Positions 13,914-24,814 of a stretch of DNA of 64,000 nucleotides are shown here, one piece after another. The notes under the pieces are model-generated. The model had not been told where the DNA came from and ran no database searches. It saw only the letters and a program-made list of their open reading frames with translations. Location: assembly GCA_028023455.1 (NCBI GenBank), contig JAQFVV010000021.1:7404853-7468852 (forward strand), in the 5' to 3' direction. The stretch is from Epiperipatus broadwayi (Eukaryota > Onychophora > Udeonychophora > Euonychophora > Peripatidae). The position numbers were made by a program, and so were the translations under genes. How positions within the stretch are numbered: the stretch's first letter is position 1; each line of letters starts with the position of its first letter.

Positions 13914-14555
13914 TATCTTTTTCATATGTATGTGGTCATGTTTTTAGGTTGTATAAGATGGAAGGATGAATGAAGGGAGATTAAAAGTCTGGGTTCAAAA
14001 CCCCCTAATTACATCTAGCTTGAGTATATATATATTATACTTGTATTTAAATATTACAAATGAATGTTTACAAAATTTAAACATTTACACACATCCATGT
14101 ATGGACACAGAAATAAGTTACTGTATCAGTAAGTAAATATATATGATGTTTGGAATGTATTAATTTGTATTAAATTTAATGGAGCTTATTTTTTCTCTTC
14201 TAAATTGATTTAAGTAGTTTACCCACAATTCAACTTTTGACCTAAACTTATGACTCATTATTAAAGCCCATGAGATATTCATTTCAATATTATAATAACC
14301 AAGATTTCTACAGTTAAAAGATATTCAAGAATTTTTTGAGATATACCATGGTCAGTATTCAAAGTGAACGTTCAAAAAAAAAAATCAACACGTGTGTGTA
14401 TATATATATATGTAAAATCATTAAAAGTATAATTAGGAATTTCATTCCACTTATTAGATAAGCTTTATCATAGCTGAAATTTAATTAGGTGTATAAATAA
14501 ATTTATATTACACTTTCAATATTCAATTCTATGAAGTCCTTGAAAATCTTTATTA

Positions 14556-14830
14556 GAGGGGTTTGAACTTAAGATTTTTCAGCCTGTATTCATTCTCTAA
14601 CCCATTTTAAGCAACTGACACATATGATCACATACATGTGAAAAAGATAAATAATCATCAATATAAAGTATTTCGTGCAGAACAAACACTCATCAGTTGG
14701 GCCAGATCATAATCTCCCACACGTATATAAAATCAGTGCTCGGTTTATATTAAGATAGCAATTCCTTAAACATTAATGAACATACTTCAATCTTCTCACC
14801 GTTCCAACTATTCAATCATGCATTTCATTG
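14556..14830 (-). mobile_element. Hammerhead-bearing element, family C, copy C2 (one arm)
   Basis: Homologous to the left arm of C1 and C3, from GGGGTTTGAACTTAAG (B-box-like) through the hammerhead region and into the centre. No right arm follows, so this is a truncated or single-arm copy. The flank AATGAATAGGTTAATTATAA resembles the sequence right of C3, suggesting it belongs to the family or a shared target. Confidence 0.65.
14652..14710 (-). ncRNA. Best-preserved family C hammerhead ribozyme
   Basis: Minus strand, in order: GATC...CCAA (stem I, 5' strand), CTGATGA, stem II GTG(T)...(G)CAC, intact GAAA, a short stem III (AT...AT), cleavage triplet ATA, then TTG re-pairing with CAA and GATGATTA beyond. 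Both conserved boxes are intact. The stem III of about two base pairs is like the minimal type I hammerheads reported in metazoan retroelements, which often need dimers to cleave. Confidence 0.7.
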
Positions 14831-14877
14831 ATGAAACACTCAAAGGCCTTAGAACATTGAATGAATAGGTTAATTAT

Positions 14878-15013
14878 AATCTTGTAATTAAATATTAATA
14901 AATACGGTAGCATAAATATATATAAAGTACAACTTTAAAACTTTTATTCATCTAGAAGTTGTAATTTATATATATTTCTGTCACTGTATTTATTAATATT
15001 TAATTACAAGATT
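14878..15013. repeat. Inverted repeat (about 28-bp arms)
   Basis: ATCTTGTAATTAAATATT at 14879 onward is mirrored by AATATTTAATTACAAGAT at 14996-15013, with AATAAATAC.G also matching further in. It lies just left of the PLE at 15050 and may be part of its integration structure. Confidence 0.6.
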
Positions 15014-15049
15014 ACATATATAACTTGGAAGAAATACAGATATCGAATA

Positions 15050-16400
15050 ATAATATATATATGTAATATACAAATCAATATATATATCAAAATACAGTAC
15101 AATTTATATAAATTATATTCTTTTAGAAGTACTTTCGACTATACACTTTGTAGTCTTTATCAACTATATAACGTTGAATAATCAAAACGAGACAACCTTT
15201 AACAATACCCATAGTTCAATTCAGATTTCCACAATTCTGTTATCTTAACATTTGATTAAAACAATTGAAATATCAAGATATTAAAGTATATCATAGATAT
15301 GTGGATGATGTTTTTATTTGTGGAAAACAAGAATTAATAGTCAATTTATTTAATGAATTAAATGAGATTAAAGATATAAAATGGGTTATAACTAAAGAGA
15401 AATACAATTCCATAAAATTCTTGGATATTCAAGTTACTCTTAATGATTACAGTTTGGATTATCTTATGTTAATTAAACCAATTGAAACTAGAGGTTTTAT
15501 TCCATATGAATCACATGTACCTATGTGTCATAAGCTGTCTGGATTGAAATCATTCTTATTTCGAAATGAAAAATTATGCAAATATTCTAGTGATAAAATT
15601 AAAAATGTACATTTATTTGTTAATGACTTGTTGAAAATTGGTTATTATAAAAATGCAATTGCTAATATTATTAAAGGATTTAAAAATCAACACTATAATA
15701 AAATTAAAAATAAAAATATCAAAATGAAATGGATTTCAATGCCATTTATATCAGATGAGCAGGTCAAGTTTATTAGGAAAATTTATAATGGTTTGTGTCA
15801 TATTGCTTTTTTCTCTACAAATAACATAAATAGATTACTTAATAATTCTAAAATTCAAAATTCAAAGTTTAATCAAAATTCTATTATATATAGATTGATA
15901 TGTGGATGTGGCGTACAATACATTGGTGAATCTAAGTGTACATTTGAGAAGAGAATAAAAGAACATATGCTTTTATATAATAGAATTCAAAAAGAGAATC
16001 AATATGGAACAGATGTAAATAAACCTTCATCATCTGTTATATTTGATCATAATAAATCTTGTCAATATGGATTTAAATTTGATTATAAAAATATGAAAAT
16101 TATTCAAATTGAACGTTGTCATAATAAACGTAAAATAAAAGAGGCTATGTTGATTTCAAGAAATCGTCAAATGTTAATGAATTGCCAGTCATCAAATGTT
16201 AAGATAACAGAATTGTGGGAAATCTGAATTGAACTATGGGTATTGTTAAGGGTTGTCTCATTTTGATTATTCAACGTTATATAGTTGATAAAGACTACAA
16301 AGTGTATAGTCGAAAGTACTTCTAAAAGAATATAATTTATATAAATTGTACTGTATTTTGATATATATATTGATTTGTATATTACATATATTGTGAAACG
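15050..16400 (+). mobile_element. Penelope-like element, 5'-truncated, with inverted 3' copy at its start
   Basis: A plus-strand PLE fragment (from about 15258) carries the end of the reverse transcriptase and the GIY-YIG domain. The first about 205 bp (15050-15256) is the reverse complement of its own 3' end (16193-16395), including the last codons of the gene. This head-to-head arrangement of truncated copies is typical of PLE insertions and recurs at 46290-59206 and 63040-64000. A hammerhead-like hairpin motif (GACTA/TAGTC then GAAA) is at 16279-16322 and inverted at 15130-15172. Confidence 0.8.
15265..16227 (+). CDS. Penelope-like reverse transcriptase/GIY-YIG protein, C-terminal part
   Basis: A 320-residue open frame equal to the C-terminal half of a PLE polyprotein. 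Residues 12-15 are YVDD, the metal-binding pair of the reverse-transcriptase palm. The thumb and linker follow (to about 195). The GIY-YIG nuclease begins with IIY at 207-209 (in place of GIY), then CGCG, YIG at 219-221, Arg 230, His 234 and a candidate catalytic Glu at 293. The protein ends TELWEI. About half of the usual PLE protein is missing: the RT motifs with the first catalytic Asp are lost at the 5' truncation, so it cannot act alone although the frame is open. The first Met is a chance Met in the truncated frame. The open frame and lack of stops suggest fairly recent insertion. Confidence 0.85.
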   Translation: MKYQDIKVYHRYVDDVFICGKQELIVNLFNELNEIKDIKWVITKEKYNSIKFLDIQVTLNDYSLDYLMLIKPIETRGFIPYESHVPMCHKLSGLKSFLFRNEKLCKYSSDKIKNVHLFVNDLLKIGYYKNAIANIIKGFKNQHYNKIKNKNIKMKWISMPFISDEQVKFIRKIYNGLCHIAFFSTNNINRLLNNSKIQNSKFNQNSIIYRLICGCGVQYIGESKCTFEKRIKEHMLLYNRIQKENQYGTDVNKPSSSVIFDHNKSCQYGFKFDYKNMKIIQIERCHNKRKIKEAMLISRNRQMLMNCQSSNVKITELWEI

Positions 16401-17137
16401 AATACAGATATCAAACTTTATTTATTTTATATATATATATATATATCAATGCATAATACTAAAATGGCATTTGGTATGAAATCAAATTACATATATAATT
16501 AATTAATTAGCAATATTATTTAGTTTGATATTACTTAGTAGTATAGATGTTATTGTTGAATAAGGTTGACATGATATTTATTTATATTAGTATATGTGTC
16601 AAATGTTCAAGTACTTTATAAACAAATATCTGTTTGCAAAATATCATCCTTAAAAAGATTCTTACAAGATAACTCAATTTAGGTAAACAAAATAGTGTGA
16701 AAGATTCTAAATACATTTTAACATAACAATCTACCAAATAGTGTAAATAATTATGGTTAATATGTATAGTAACTGGCCATGCCTGGAACCTGCAGTTTTT
16801 ACAAAAAAATAAAATTAGCATTAAATGATTAGATGAACTAAAAATATTCAGGTATATAGAGGTATTTTTCCAGATAAATAATCCACACATAATTCCAGTT
16901 AAAAATCAAATAAATATAAATATAGTTATTCTAAATTGGAAATTTTGTACCTTGTCTGATCACTAATATTATCTCTTATCTGAAATTAGTCGAATAAAAA
17001 AAGCCAAGCTTTATTTATATTTGAGGCATGGACAGGTAAAAATGGGATAAATAAAGCTTGGGTTCATTGCCATTACTAGACATGAAGGTCTAATCACATT
17101 TTAGTTTTATAATTAGCAAACTAATCTGTCTTTTAAA
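16401..17137. other. No recognisable gene
   Basis: AT-rich; (TA)n at 16426-16446. The open frame at 16582-16890 (minus) has no recognisable family. A weak B-box-like word (GGGTTCATTGCC, about 17060) may be a SINE trace. Confidence 0.45.
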
Positions 17138-18280
17138 TAGTCAAAATAAAAGTCATAGATCACATGATCCTATCTCTTAAGCATATAATTTATAAACAAT
17201 GAGGTTGGCCAATTCCTCAACAAGCTTTGTGATAAATGCTTAGCCAGAGCCAGCACTTAAAATAATCTCTGTCAGGAACCCCCCCCCCCCCACAAAACCC
17301 TGACCATGGTTTAGTGCTATAGCACTCCTCAGAGAGCGCCAGGGTAGGTTCAGATATTAGATCTAAAAATACCAGCCCAAAGCCAAGCTGTTATCTAAAA
17401 GTTATCTATTGAGTGGAAAATCTGAAATTTTCAGACATCTACATGTCTTCAAACCCAGCTATCCAAATTAAATAGCTATATGGGGCTGATAGATCTTCAG
17501 CCATACTATATATTAGTAGTCTTAGCAATATAACACTGCATAAGACTTAATGCAGAGACTACAAATAGTCAAGAGTCATAGATCACATGACCCTATCTCT
17601 TAAGCTTGTAAGTTATAAACAATGATGTTTGCCAATTCCTCAACAAGCTTTGTGATAAATGCTTAGCCAGAGCCAGCACTTAAAATAATTTCTGTCAGGA
17701 ACCCCCCCCCCCCACAAAACCCTGACCATGGTTTAGTGCTATAGCACTCCTCAGAGAGCGCCAGGGTAGGTTCAGATATTAGATCTAAAAATACCAGCCC
17801 AAAGCCAAGCAGTTATCTAAAAGTTATCTATTGAGTGGAAAATCTGAAATTTTCAGACATCTACATGTCTTCAAACCCAGCTATCCAAATTAAATAGCTA
17901 TATGGGGCTGATAGATCTTCAGCCATACTATATATTAGTAGTCTTAGCAATATAACACTGCATAAGACTTAATGCAGAGACTACAAATAGTCAAGAGTCA
18001 TAGATCACATGACCCTATCTCTTAAGCTTGTAAGTTATAAACAATGATGTTTGCCAATTCCTCAACAAGCTTTGTGATAAATGCTTAGCCAGAGCCAGAA
18101 CGTAAAATATCTTTGTCAGGAACCCACCACCCAAACCTCTGACCATGGTTTCATGCTATGGCACTCCTCAGAGAGATGCCAGGGTAGGTTCAGATGCTAG
18201 ATCTAAAAATACTAACCCAAAGTCAAGCACTTATCTAAAAGTTATCTATTGAGTGGAAAATCTGAAATTTTCAGACATCT
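17138..18280. repeat. Tandem satellite, about 422-bp unit, 2.7 copies (older relative of the 435-bp hammerhead satellite)
   Basis: Unit starts at 17151, 17574 and 17996 (periods 423 and 422); the third unit ends at about 18280. The unit is clearly homologous to the 435-bp units at 49486-58462, sharing segments such as CTTAGCCAGAGCCAGCACTT and the palindromic TGAAATTTTCAGACAT. It contains a poly-C run (about 17279-17292 and 17701-17713) where the 435-bp satellite has CCCCTCCCC. Units 1 and 2 are nearly identical to each other and unit 3 is more diverged. Each contains a minus-strand hammerhead motif (17276-17351, 17699-17773, 18120-18191). Confidence 0.9.
18120..18191 (-). ncRNA. Hammerhead ribozyme in 422-bp satellite unit 3
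   Basis: Minus strand: CTGAGGA, stem II GTGC/GCAT with loop CATA (a G-U pair from C-to-T at 11.1), GAAA intact, CC.GG stem III and GTC cleavage site. In units 1 and 2 the second box is TAAA instead of GAAA, which should abolish activity, while CTGAGGA, GTGC/GCAC and GTC remain. Confidence 0.7.
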
Positions 18281-19305
18281 AATTAAAAATAATTAGATTC
18301 CTATTTGTTGTCCAATAATTGGATGATAGATAGGTTTATTATAGACTTTCTATTCAGAAAATATCGTTTGCTTAGAGCGATTAAGCAATTTGCAAAAATC
18401 TCTTACTTCCACCTGAATTTGAATCCCTGATTATAGATTTGAAAAGCAAACATCATTATATAATGAAACATAAACTTGATTCCATATCATGGATTTCAAA
18501 AGTACATAAACTAACTTAGTACATCATAGGTTACTCTTTCCACCCCTCAAAAAAAAAAAACCCAATTTTTAATGTTTGCTTCTTTGATTTTAAACCGTCT
18601 AAAAATACTTTGAAGTCCAACCAATATTTATATAGCATTAAATGCAGTAATGATTAATTTAATATGCGCCTTTATTAATATTTTAAAAAAAATATTTTAA
18701 TCTTTGGAAACGTAAAACTTGAATGTTATTCTTTTGGTATTATAAAACTCTAATTAACTATGATTATAATAACAATGAACTATTTTATATAGTTAAACAT
18801 TATCTAAAATTTAAAAATGAAAAAAAAAATTAAACAAGATATACATATATTAAGTTTATACTATTTCATTGGGAATTCATTATTTCAGTTCTATGCCTTT
18901 TTATGTTTTCTTTTTCAAAAGTAAATTCAATATTTATTCATTTAATCAATATTTATTTTACAATTAGCTCATTTGAAATGTAAAATTGATTTCTAAGTGC
19001 AAAAATAGTCGTGCAATTTATTTTCCATTGATGTGCTTATTTTTTTTTTTTTTAAATAAACTTTTAATAAATTAGTTAAAGTTTAAAGTATCTTTATTTT
19101 AGATGTTAAATTACATCAGAAAATATTCTTATTGATAATTTTATTAATTACAAAAAATTCCAGTTATGCCAGTTTATACTCTATTTTTTTTAATATAAAT
19201 ATTTTTTTTATTAATGCAATTAATGTATATAAATTAAAGCGATTATAAATAATTTTAAATGTTTTTTAATTATTATTTTATATAAATAAATATTATTAAT
19301 ACCAA
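18281..19305. other. No recognisable gene
   Basis: Extremely AT-rich sequence with homopolymer runs. Nothing recognisable. Confidence 0.5.
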
Positions 19306-19414
19306 AAATAAAACTACAGTTGCCAAGCGTTGGTAGACTAGTGGTTAGCATAGCTGCCTTCCAAGCAGCTGCTCCGCTGGTCCGGGTTCGCTTCCCCGTC
19401 AAATAAAACTACAG
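19306..19414 (+). pseudogene. Retroposed tRNA-Gly(TCC)-like sequence with 14-bp target duplication
   Basis: 19327-19400 begins GCGTTGG and has an A-box-like TAGACTAGTGGTTAGCA, an anticodon arm GCTGC/CTTCCAA/GCAGC with anticodon TCC, and a B-box GGTTCGCTTCC, as in metazoan tRNA-Gly. The 3' acceptor strand is missing. The direct repeat AAATAAAACTACAG flanks the insert at 19306-19319 and 19401-19414. It is therefore a retroposed, 3'-truncated tRNA or tRNA SINE, not a working gene. The extra bases CTGCTCCGCT between the anticodon and T arms are also unusual for tRNA-Gly. Confidence 0.8.
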
Positions 19415-19582
19415 AATCTTTTTGTTTTCTCATTTTTGATGTTTATTATCTTTTTGTTTTCTTGAAGGATTGTGATGAAGGTATTTTAGTTGTATTTATA
19501 TATTGGTCTGTTTCCATCATCTAATATAAGTACTGAATTTCTTTAGAAAAAAAAAATAACTTTATTTAAATATTGGTTCAGT

Positions 19583-19806
19583 TTAAATATTGGCTCAATT
19601 GGTTAGAGCTTTATCTTAAAATTCAATATTCAAGAATCTAGGGGTCCAGGTTTGATTCTCATGCTAGTACTGTCATTGGTCAGGTCAACAACACTTGAAG
19701 AAGAGGGGAGAATAATACCTCTCGAAATGTTGTGCATATACTAATCTGTATGCTATTACTAACAACTGAATGTATTTGGAATATTAAAATACAGTTAAAT
19801 TTTTCC
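19583..19806 (+). mobile_element. tRNA-derived SINE, family B, copy 1
   Basis: A degenerate tRNA head (A-box GGCTCAATTGGTTAGAGC, B-box GGTTTGATTCTC) is followed by a conserved body and a tail. The body contains a hairpin AGAGG/CCTCT followed by CGAAATGTTG (19691-19735), the same layout as the PLE 3' motif at 59003-59045. A second, more decayed copy lies at 24815-25036. Confidence 0.65.
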
Positions 19807-20599
19807 AAAGACATTTATTACTTATATTAGATGAAGAAAATATCCCAATATATAAATACAACTTTTGTCTCTTCTCTTTCTGAATCCTTAGATTAATAGG
19901 CAACATAATTGTTCAGCTTTTTTTCCAACACCAGATCTTTTACAAATCTATAAGACATCATTATATTATTAATTTTTACATATACAAAGGTGTATATGTA
20001 AAACTTAATAAAAGTTTAAAAGAAATATTTTTTGCTTTTTATATGTATAAAATACAGATATTAACCCACGGGTTTGCTAGCAACTACAGGAAATACGTAG
20101 GTGCATATGTATCAGATTAATACAAATGCTATTGTTAAATAAAATGATTTTATTTACCTATTTAGTTTTATTATTTGCTTATTTTTTGTGATAAGCTATA
20201 ATTAAAAAAAAAAAAATACAAAGAAAATGTTATTACACTTTTAATAATTTTATTTGTAAATTCATGAATGTTTTTTTAACATTATATATATTGCTATGAT
20301 TTAATCTTAAGTGCTACATTTTCGTCAAACACTCAACAGTGATTATTATTTTACATCAATTTATTATCTTTTGTCAATTAGTTTAGATAATTACTTTTAG
20401 CAAAAAATATAAACCAAAAATTCACTATTATCTCTTCTTATTAATTATATGTGCCTCTCTATTCACAATTTTCACAATATTAGTTATTCATATTTTTTAA
20501 AAAGTATTAATTAAAATAAGAAACTATTACTAATTAATAAAAAAAAATGACTTTTTACCTTTTTATTATTTTAGTTCACTCTATATAAATATATTCCAC
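19807..20599. other. No recognisable gene
   Basis: AT-rich, no supportable feature. Confidence 0.45.
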
Positions 20600-20683
20600 C
20601 TTTATTATTAAAAGGAGGTTGCCTTGACAATAGTTTGAAATTGTTGATTGTTATTGATATTGAGATTGTCTAAGTGTTGACTG
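20600..20683. repeat. Single arm of the fold-back MITE family seen at 40771
   Basis: Matches the right arm of the element at 40771-41349 (TTATTATTAAAAGGAGGTTGCC ... GATTGTCTAAGTGTTGACTG) with few changes. No left arm is seen nearby, so this is a solo arm or truncated copy. It abuts a TA-rich run. Confidence 0.7.
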
Positions 20684-21322
20684 GTTTTTAATAATATATA
20701 TATATATATGCTATGTTTGTATGTCTATTATAATTTTCAATATATATTGCGGTAGGTAGACTCACATATGTGTGTTAAAAATATATGACGCAATATTATT
20801 TACTAGTATCCTAAAATTTCTATATTTGTGTTATGTGAAACCAGGTAGCATGGATATATGGTCCATTGCATTAAAAATCTTAACGTTATATATATATGTG
20901 TGTGTGAGTGTGCATTTATTAAAATAAAAATCACAGTAAAAGATATACATGAAATGATTTCTAATGCCATCATCATAAATGGACTTTGTATGTTATTATT
21001 TCAATTCTCATAGTAGTTTATAAACAGCCAGTTTGATATGTCAAGTGTATAGTAATAACAACTGTGTAGATAAGGTTAATAACTATATACATGGAAAATT
21101 CAAAAACCTTTATTGAAATATAAATATTTAAACTAAAATATCATTTAATTAACTTAGCTAAGTACTTAATTACCATTAGACTATGATATCAATATTAAAT
21201 TTATTTGATTATGTGAATAAGGTATGCTTCAGTTAATGCACCATGTAGTTTATGTCAGTCAAACATAATTATGGGTGGAGGTATACATATATGTAATTTT
21301 GTTAAGAGTAATTCTTCTTACT
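20684..21322. other. No recognisable gene
   Basis: AT-rich with short TA and TG runs. Nothing supportable. Confidence 0.45.
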
Positions 21323-21516
21323 CTATAGAGCAGTGGCTCTCAACCTTCCTAATGCTGTGATCCTTTAACACAATTCCTTATGTTGTGGTGTTCCTCAACC
21401 TCTAATTTTGCTACTGTTATGAATCATGTGTTTCCAATGGTCAGGTGACCCCTATAAAATAGTTGTTCAACCTTCAAAGGGTGTTGTCCCACAGGTTGAA
21501 AACTGCTGCTATAGAG
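21323..21516 (+). mobile_element. hAT-type MITE, SPIN-like, with perfect 8-bp target duplication
   Basis: The element at 21331-21508 (178 bp) starts CAGTGGCTCTCAACC and ends GGTTGAAAACTGCTG, inverted repeats typical of Charlie-type hAT elements. CTATAGAG flanks it on both sides (21323-21330 and 21509-21516), the 8-bp duplication expected of hAT. The interior, including TTCCTAATGCTGTGATCC, ATGTTGTGGTG, TTTTGCTACTGTTATGAATC and GGTCAGGTGACCCCT, matches my memory of the SPIN family consensus, with a central deletion. SPIN-related elements are known for horizontal transfer among animals. It has no coding capacity. Confidence 0.85.
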
Positions 21517-21963
21517 TTATCTATTATAAGACTTTAATTAATGGATAATAGGTGGCAGTGTTTTTAAAACAGTATCCAATGCTTTTTTACATAACCTGGA
21601 CAAGATTCTGAGATCATGTGTGCTATGCACTACATTTGTTTGATCTAATGCACTTTTGCAATTACAATCAGTCATTTTGTATTAACTTTTTTTGTAAAGT
21701 TATCAGCTCAAAATACAAAATACCTTGTTATCCTGAAGCTGAAACAACTTTCTTACATACTAATATAAGAAACTGAAATCTGCAATATAGAATTTATTGC
21801 ATCTTCAAGCTTATAATATATGGTTCTAGAATAATGCAAAGAAAATACTTATAAGGATATATTAAATAAAGGAATTGGAACTTAGGATTTTTCAGACTAT
21901 ATTCATTTTACATTTCATATCAAAAAACTGATATACATGACAATACCCGTGTGAAAAATATAA

Positions 21964-22020
21964 ATGATTTATGATATATGTATTTCATGCAAAACCAGCA
22001 CTCATCAGTTGCGTGAGATC
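21964..22020 (-). ncRNA. Hammerhead ribozyme, C3 left arm
   Basis: Minus strand: CTGATGA, stem II GTGC...GCAT with GGTTTT-type loop (C-to-T at the CpG), GAAA intact, then TACATATAT. Stem I re-pairing is weak because the 3' strand is diverged (ATCATAAATC). Confidence 0.6.
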
Positions 22021-22238
22021 ATAAATCTCCTACACACATATTATATATATATAAATATAAAAGTCCTACCCTTACATTCTTTAGAAACAGCTTTGAATCT
22101 TCTCTTCCTTCCAAAAGATTCAACCATCCATTTTATTGCATTGTTGGAAGGGTGAGAGGATTGAAGCCTGTCCATTAAAGTTTAAGGAATTGTTATTTTA
22201 ATATAAGCCTAGCAGCAATTATATATATGTGGCAGATT

Positions 22239-22300
22239 ATGATCTTTTCCAACTGATGAGTGCTGGTTCTGCACAAAATACATACATTGGGTATCATTTA
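22239..22300 (+). ncRNA. Hammerhead ribozyme relic, C3 right arm
   Basis: CTGATGA at 22253-22259, preceded by CCAA, followed by GTGC/GCAC and then AAAA (G12 lost through CpG decay). TTGG at 22287-22290 re-pairs with CCAA. Confidence 0.62.
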
Positions 22301-22867
22301 TCGTTTTTATATGTGTGCGGACATGTGTATTGGTTGTTTGAGATAGAATGGAGGATGAATATAGATGAAAATTCAAGGTTCAAATTCCTCTATTTCCTAT
22401 AAAAACATTCAATATGCTGAATGAATATGTTAATTATAAGGATATATAAAACATGAGTAGTCATAAAATGTTGGTTTATAATTTTTTTTCCAAGACATCA
22501 ATATCTTGAAAATGAATAAAACTTTTTGTTTCAAATATAATTTCATGAAAAAGATATAAAGGTTTTGCACTATTTTATCATGGTGCATTCTTTTTCCTAT
22601 CTTTTGCCTATTACTTGGGATTCATTTTAATTACTTGTTTTAAGAAAATGCTATGCAAAATTTTGCCTAATCACTCACTATCTTCTCTTCTCTTCATTTT
22701 ACTTCAAATATTGGTTTTTCACTCAGCATGAATGTTTTTTTTTCCTTTTTATTAAAAGTTTCTTCCTCTTTTTACCTATTTCTCCACAACTCTTTACAAG
22801 TTTTAAAGTACATAAATGTTATTGCTTATGCTTGTAATAATTTTAAAAATGAATCAAAGATATGCAG

Positions 22868-22935
22868 AGAAGAGTCAGTAGTGCAGTGATTGGCATATCT
22901 ATCTGCCAAACTCATGATCTTGGATTTAAATATGT
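22868..22935 (+). mobile_element. Degenerate tRNA-derived SINE head
   Basis: AGTAGTGCAGTGATTGGC resembles an A-box region and GATCTTGGATTTAAAT a B-box, about 45 bp apart. The body beyond is too decayed to delimit. A second B-box-like word is at about 23088 (GAGTTTAAACCCTGG). Confidence 0.4.
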
Positions 22936-23885
22936 ACTAGGAAAAACTTAAATTATTTTTAGGTCCTAGATACATATTTTTAGATTATCATTCCATTGAT
23001 AAGTGGCCATCTAATTATGTGATAAATAAGTAGATAACTAGCCACTCTTATTGAAGTTGCTTTACATATTTATTACTCAGGAGTTTAAACCCTGGTGAAA
23101 AGTTTTCTCAGCTTCACAATTATTTTTAAAAAACTCATAAAAGGGTTTTGCCTGGAGTAAATAAAATGAAATAAAACAAATAACTGAATGATTATGTGCA
23201 CTGGAATTTACAAGATATTCAAGCACCAATCAAGCCAGAGCAGAACTATGATCCATCTACCATTAGCTCCAGACTCCACCATTGTACCACATTACTTAAC
23301 CATGTAAGGCAGTGAAAAATATTCAAAAGCTTTTTTTGACATATACTCGCACATACTCACATATGTATATAATGATAAATAATACTTTTATAGTGAATAC
23401 ATATAAAATTAGGAGTTAATCACTGAATCTATTTAATAACTAATTGAACTGTCTTCTATATGGCGTGTTCAATAACTTTTTACAGTAAAAACATGACTAT
23501 TTTTTTCAGATCTAAAATATAGTAAGAAATGGTCACTTTCCTACTGTAAATAATTACTAAACGTGGCAGCTAGAGGGCAGTTCAACTATTAATTAAATAT
23601 ACTTGGGTGATTATCACATGACTTTGTATATATACGTTACTGATGCTGAATTAGTTTTCATTTATAAATAGATGTGATGTTAAGTATTTTAAATTAAAAG
23701 ATCTTAAAGAAAGTAAGATTTTCTTTAAAAGAAAAAGAAAGAGAAGATCGAATTTAAAAAATAAATAAGCTAAATTTGATTCGAACATTTATTTGAAAAC
23801 TAGTGACAAAATATATGCTCATGGGTTATATAAAATGTTAAAAGTATGAAATGCTTACCTAAAATAGTGCAGTGTACAATTAGAG
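22936..23885. other. No recognisable gene
   Basis: AT-rich. Nothing supportable beyond the B-box-like trace near 23088. Confidence 0.4.
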
Positions 23886-24260
23886 TGACGAAATGATGTG
23901 AAAATGTGGATTATTATTTTTGAAGATAATAGTTAAAATGTTAGAACAATTATTATTCTGGGATATTTGACGAATGATGTGAAAATGTGAATTTTTTTGT
24001 CAAGCATTGGTGGTCGAGAGGTCAGCGACAGCTGCTTTACAAGCAGTTGTCCCGGATTAGCGGGTTCACTTCCCAGCTGATGCTATGACACATGATAAAA
24101 AAATGTGAGATATGTTTTTCTGTAGATAATATTTTAAATGTTAGAGCAATTATTATCCTAAAATGAGAAATAAAATGATGTGAAGATGTGGGTTATTTTT
24201 GTCTGAAGGTAACAGTTAAAATGTTAGACCAATTATTGTCTTATGATGATAATCTTAATG
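23886..24260. repeat. Tandem repeat of about 85 bp, three units, middle unit split by a SINE
   Basis: Units start with a GAAATGATGTGAAAATGTG-type sequence at about 23889, 23973 and 24170, each followed by ...AATAGTTAAAATGTTAGA.CAATTATT. The second unit is interrupted at about 23991-24101 by SINE family A and resumes with AAATGTGAGATATG. Confidence 0.65.
24004..24101 (+). mobile_element. tRNA-derived SINE, family A, copy 2
   Basis: Same layout as 9147-9281: GCATTGGTGGTCGAGAGGTC start, B-box GGGTTCACTTCCC, GATGCTATGACA, then an A-rich tail. A likely target duplication AAAATGTGA lies before (23982-23990) and after (24099-24107). Confidence 0.8.
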
Positions 24261-24814
24261 AAGGATATTTTGGATGGAACTTCAGGTCATAACAAAATAT
24301 ATGAAACAATGTCAAATAATAAAATGGGGGTACACAGATGGAACTTGAACTGCTTTTAAATTTTTATATTAATTACAAATATGGACAATTCTTCTTCTAA
24401 TTGCAATTCCAATTATTAGCACAATATTAAATCCGATAACCAATTTTCTATTGGCCCATGATAGCATCCTTTTTCATAAATGAAGTCATAAATTTTGATG
24501 ATCTTTCATTAACAATTTCCATGGACAATATTGTAGTTTTTATTTCAAGTGTCTTTTATTGTTGCACATACTGTGATTTTTGCATTAAGTCACACTCATA
24601 TTGAATTTAGGATCAATACTTATACAAAATAACTACCATGTAAATGTTCCAGTCTTTACACAAATGCATATAAACTATTTCTTCTAAATAGTTTTTCCAA
24701 TAAGGCTAAAATCTTCAAGAGTAAGAAATACTTTGCAAAACAATATGCTGCTATTGATAAAGTTAAATGTAGGGTTGCTATTGAGGACTTGTTTAAAAAA
24801 ATCAAAAAGTCTAG

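Larger units (their letters stand above)
13477..14010. mobile_element. Hammerhead-bearing hairpin element, family C, copy C1
   Basis: An inverted-repeat element: the left arm (13477-13720) is the reverse complement of the right arm (13760-14010), with a short centre. Each arm carries a hammerhead-ribozyme motif reading outwards (minus strand in the left arm, plus in the right). Each arm ends in a B-box-like GGTTCAAA.CC word (13996-14008), suggesting a pol III promoter relic. Related copies: 14556, 21873, 35705, 38121. RNA from the whole element would fold into one long hairpin. Confidence 0.75.
21873..22395. mobile_element. Hammerhead-bearing hairpin element, family C, copy C3
   Basis: Two inverted arms (about 21873-22080 and 22160-22395) with a centre. 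The outer ends carry GGAATTGGAACTTAG and its counterpart AAGGTTCAAATTCC, again B-box-like. The left flank ATAAGGATATATTAAATAAA resembles the right flank ATAAGGATATATAAAAC (22438-22454), possibly a decayed target duplication or part of the element. Each arm carries a hammerhead motif. Confidence 0.72.

Noticed and set aside
19327-19400. Functional tRNA-Gly gene
   Set aside because: The 3' acceptor strand is missing, there are extra bases before the T arm, and the insert has target duplications.
19220-19402. Minus-strand 60-residue open frame
   Set aside because: Shadow of the retroposed tRNA.
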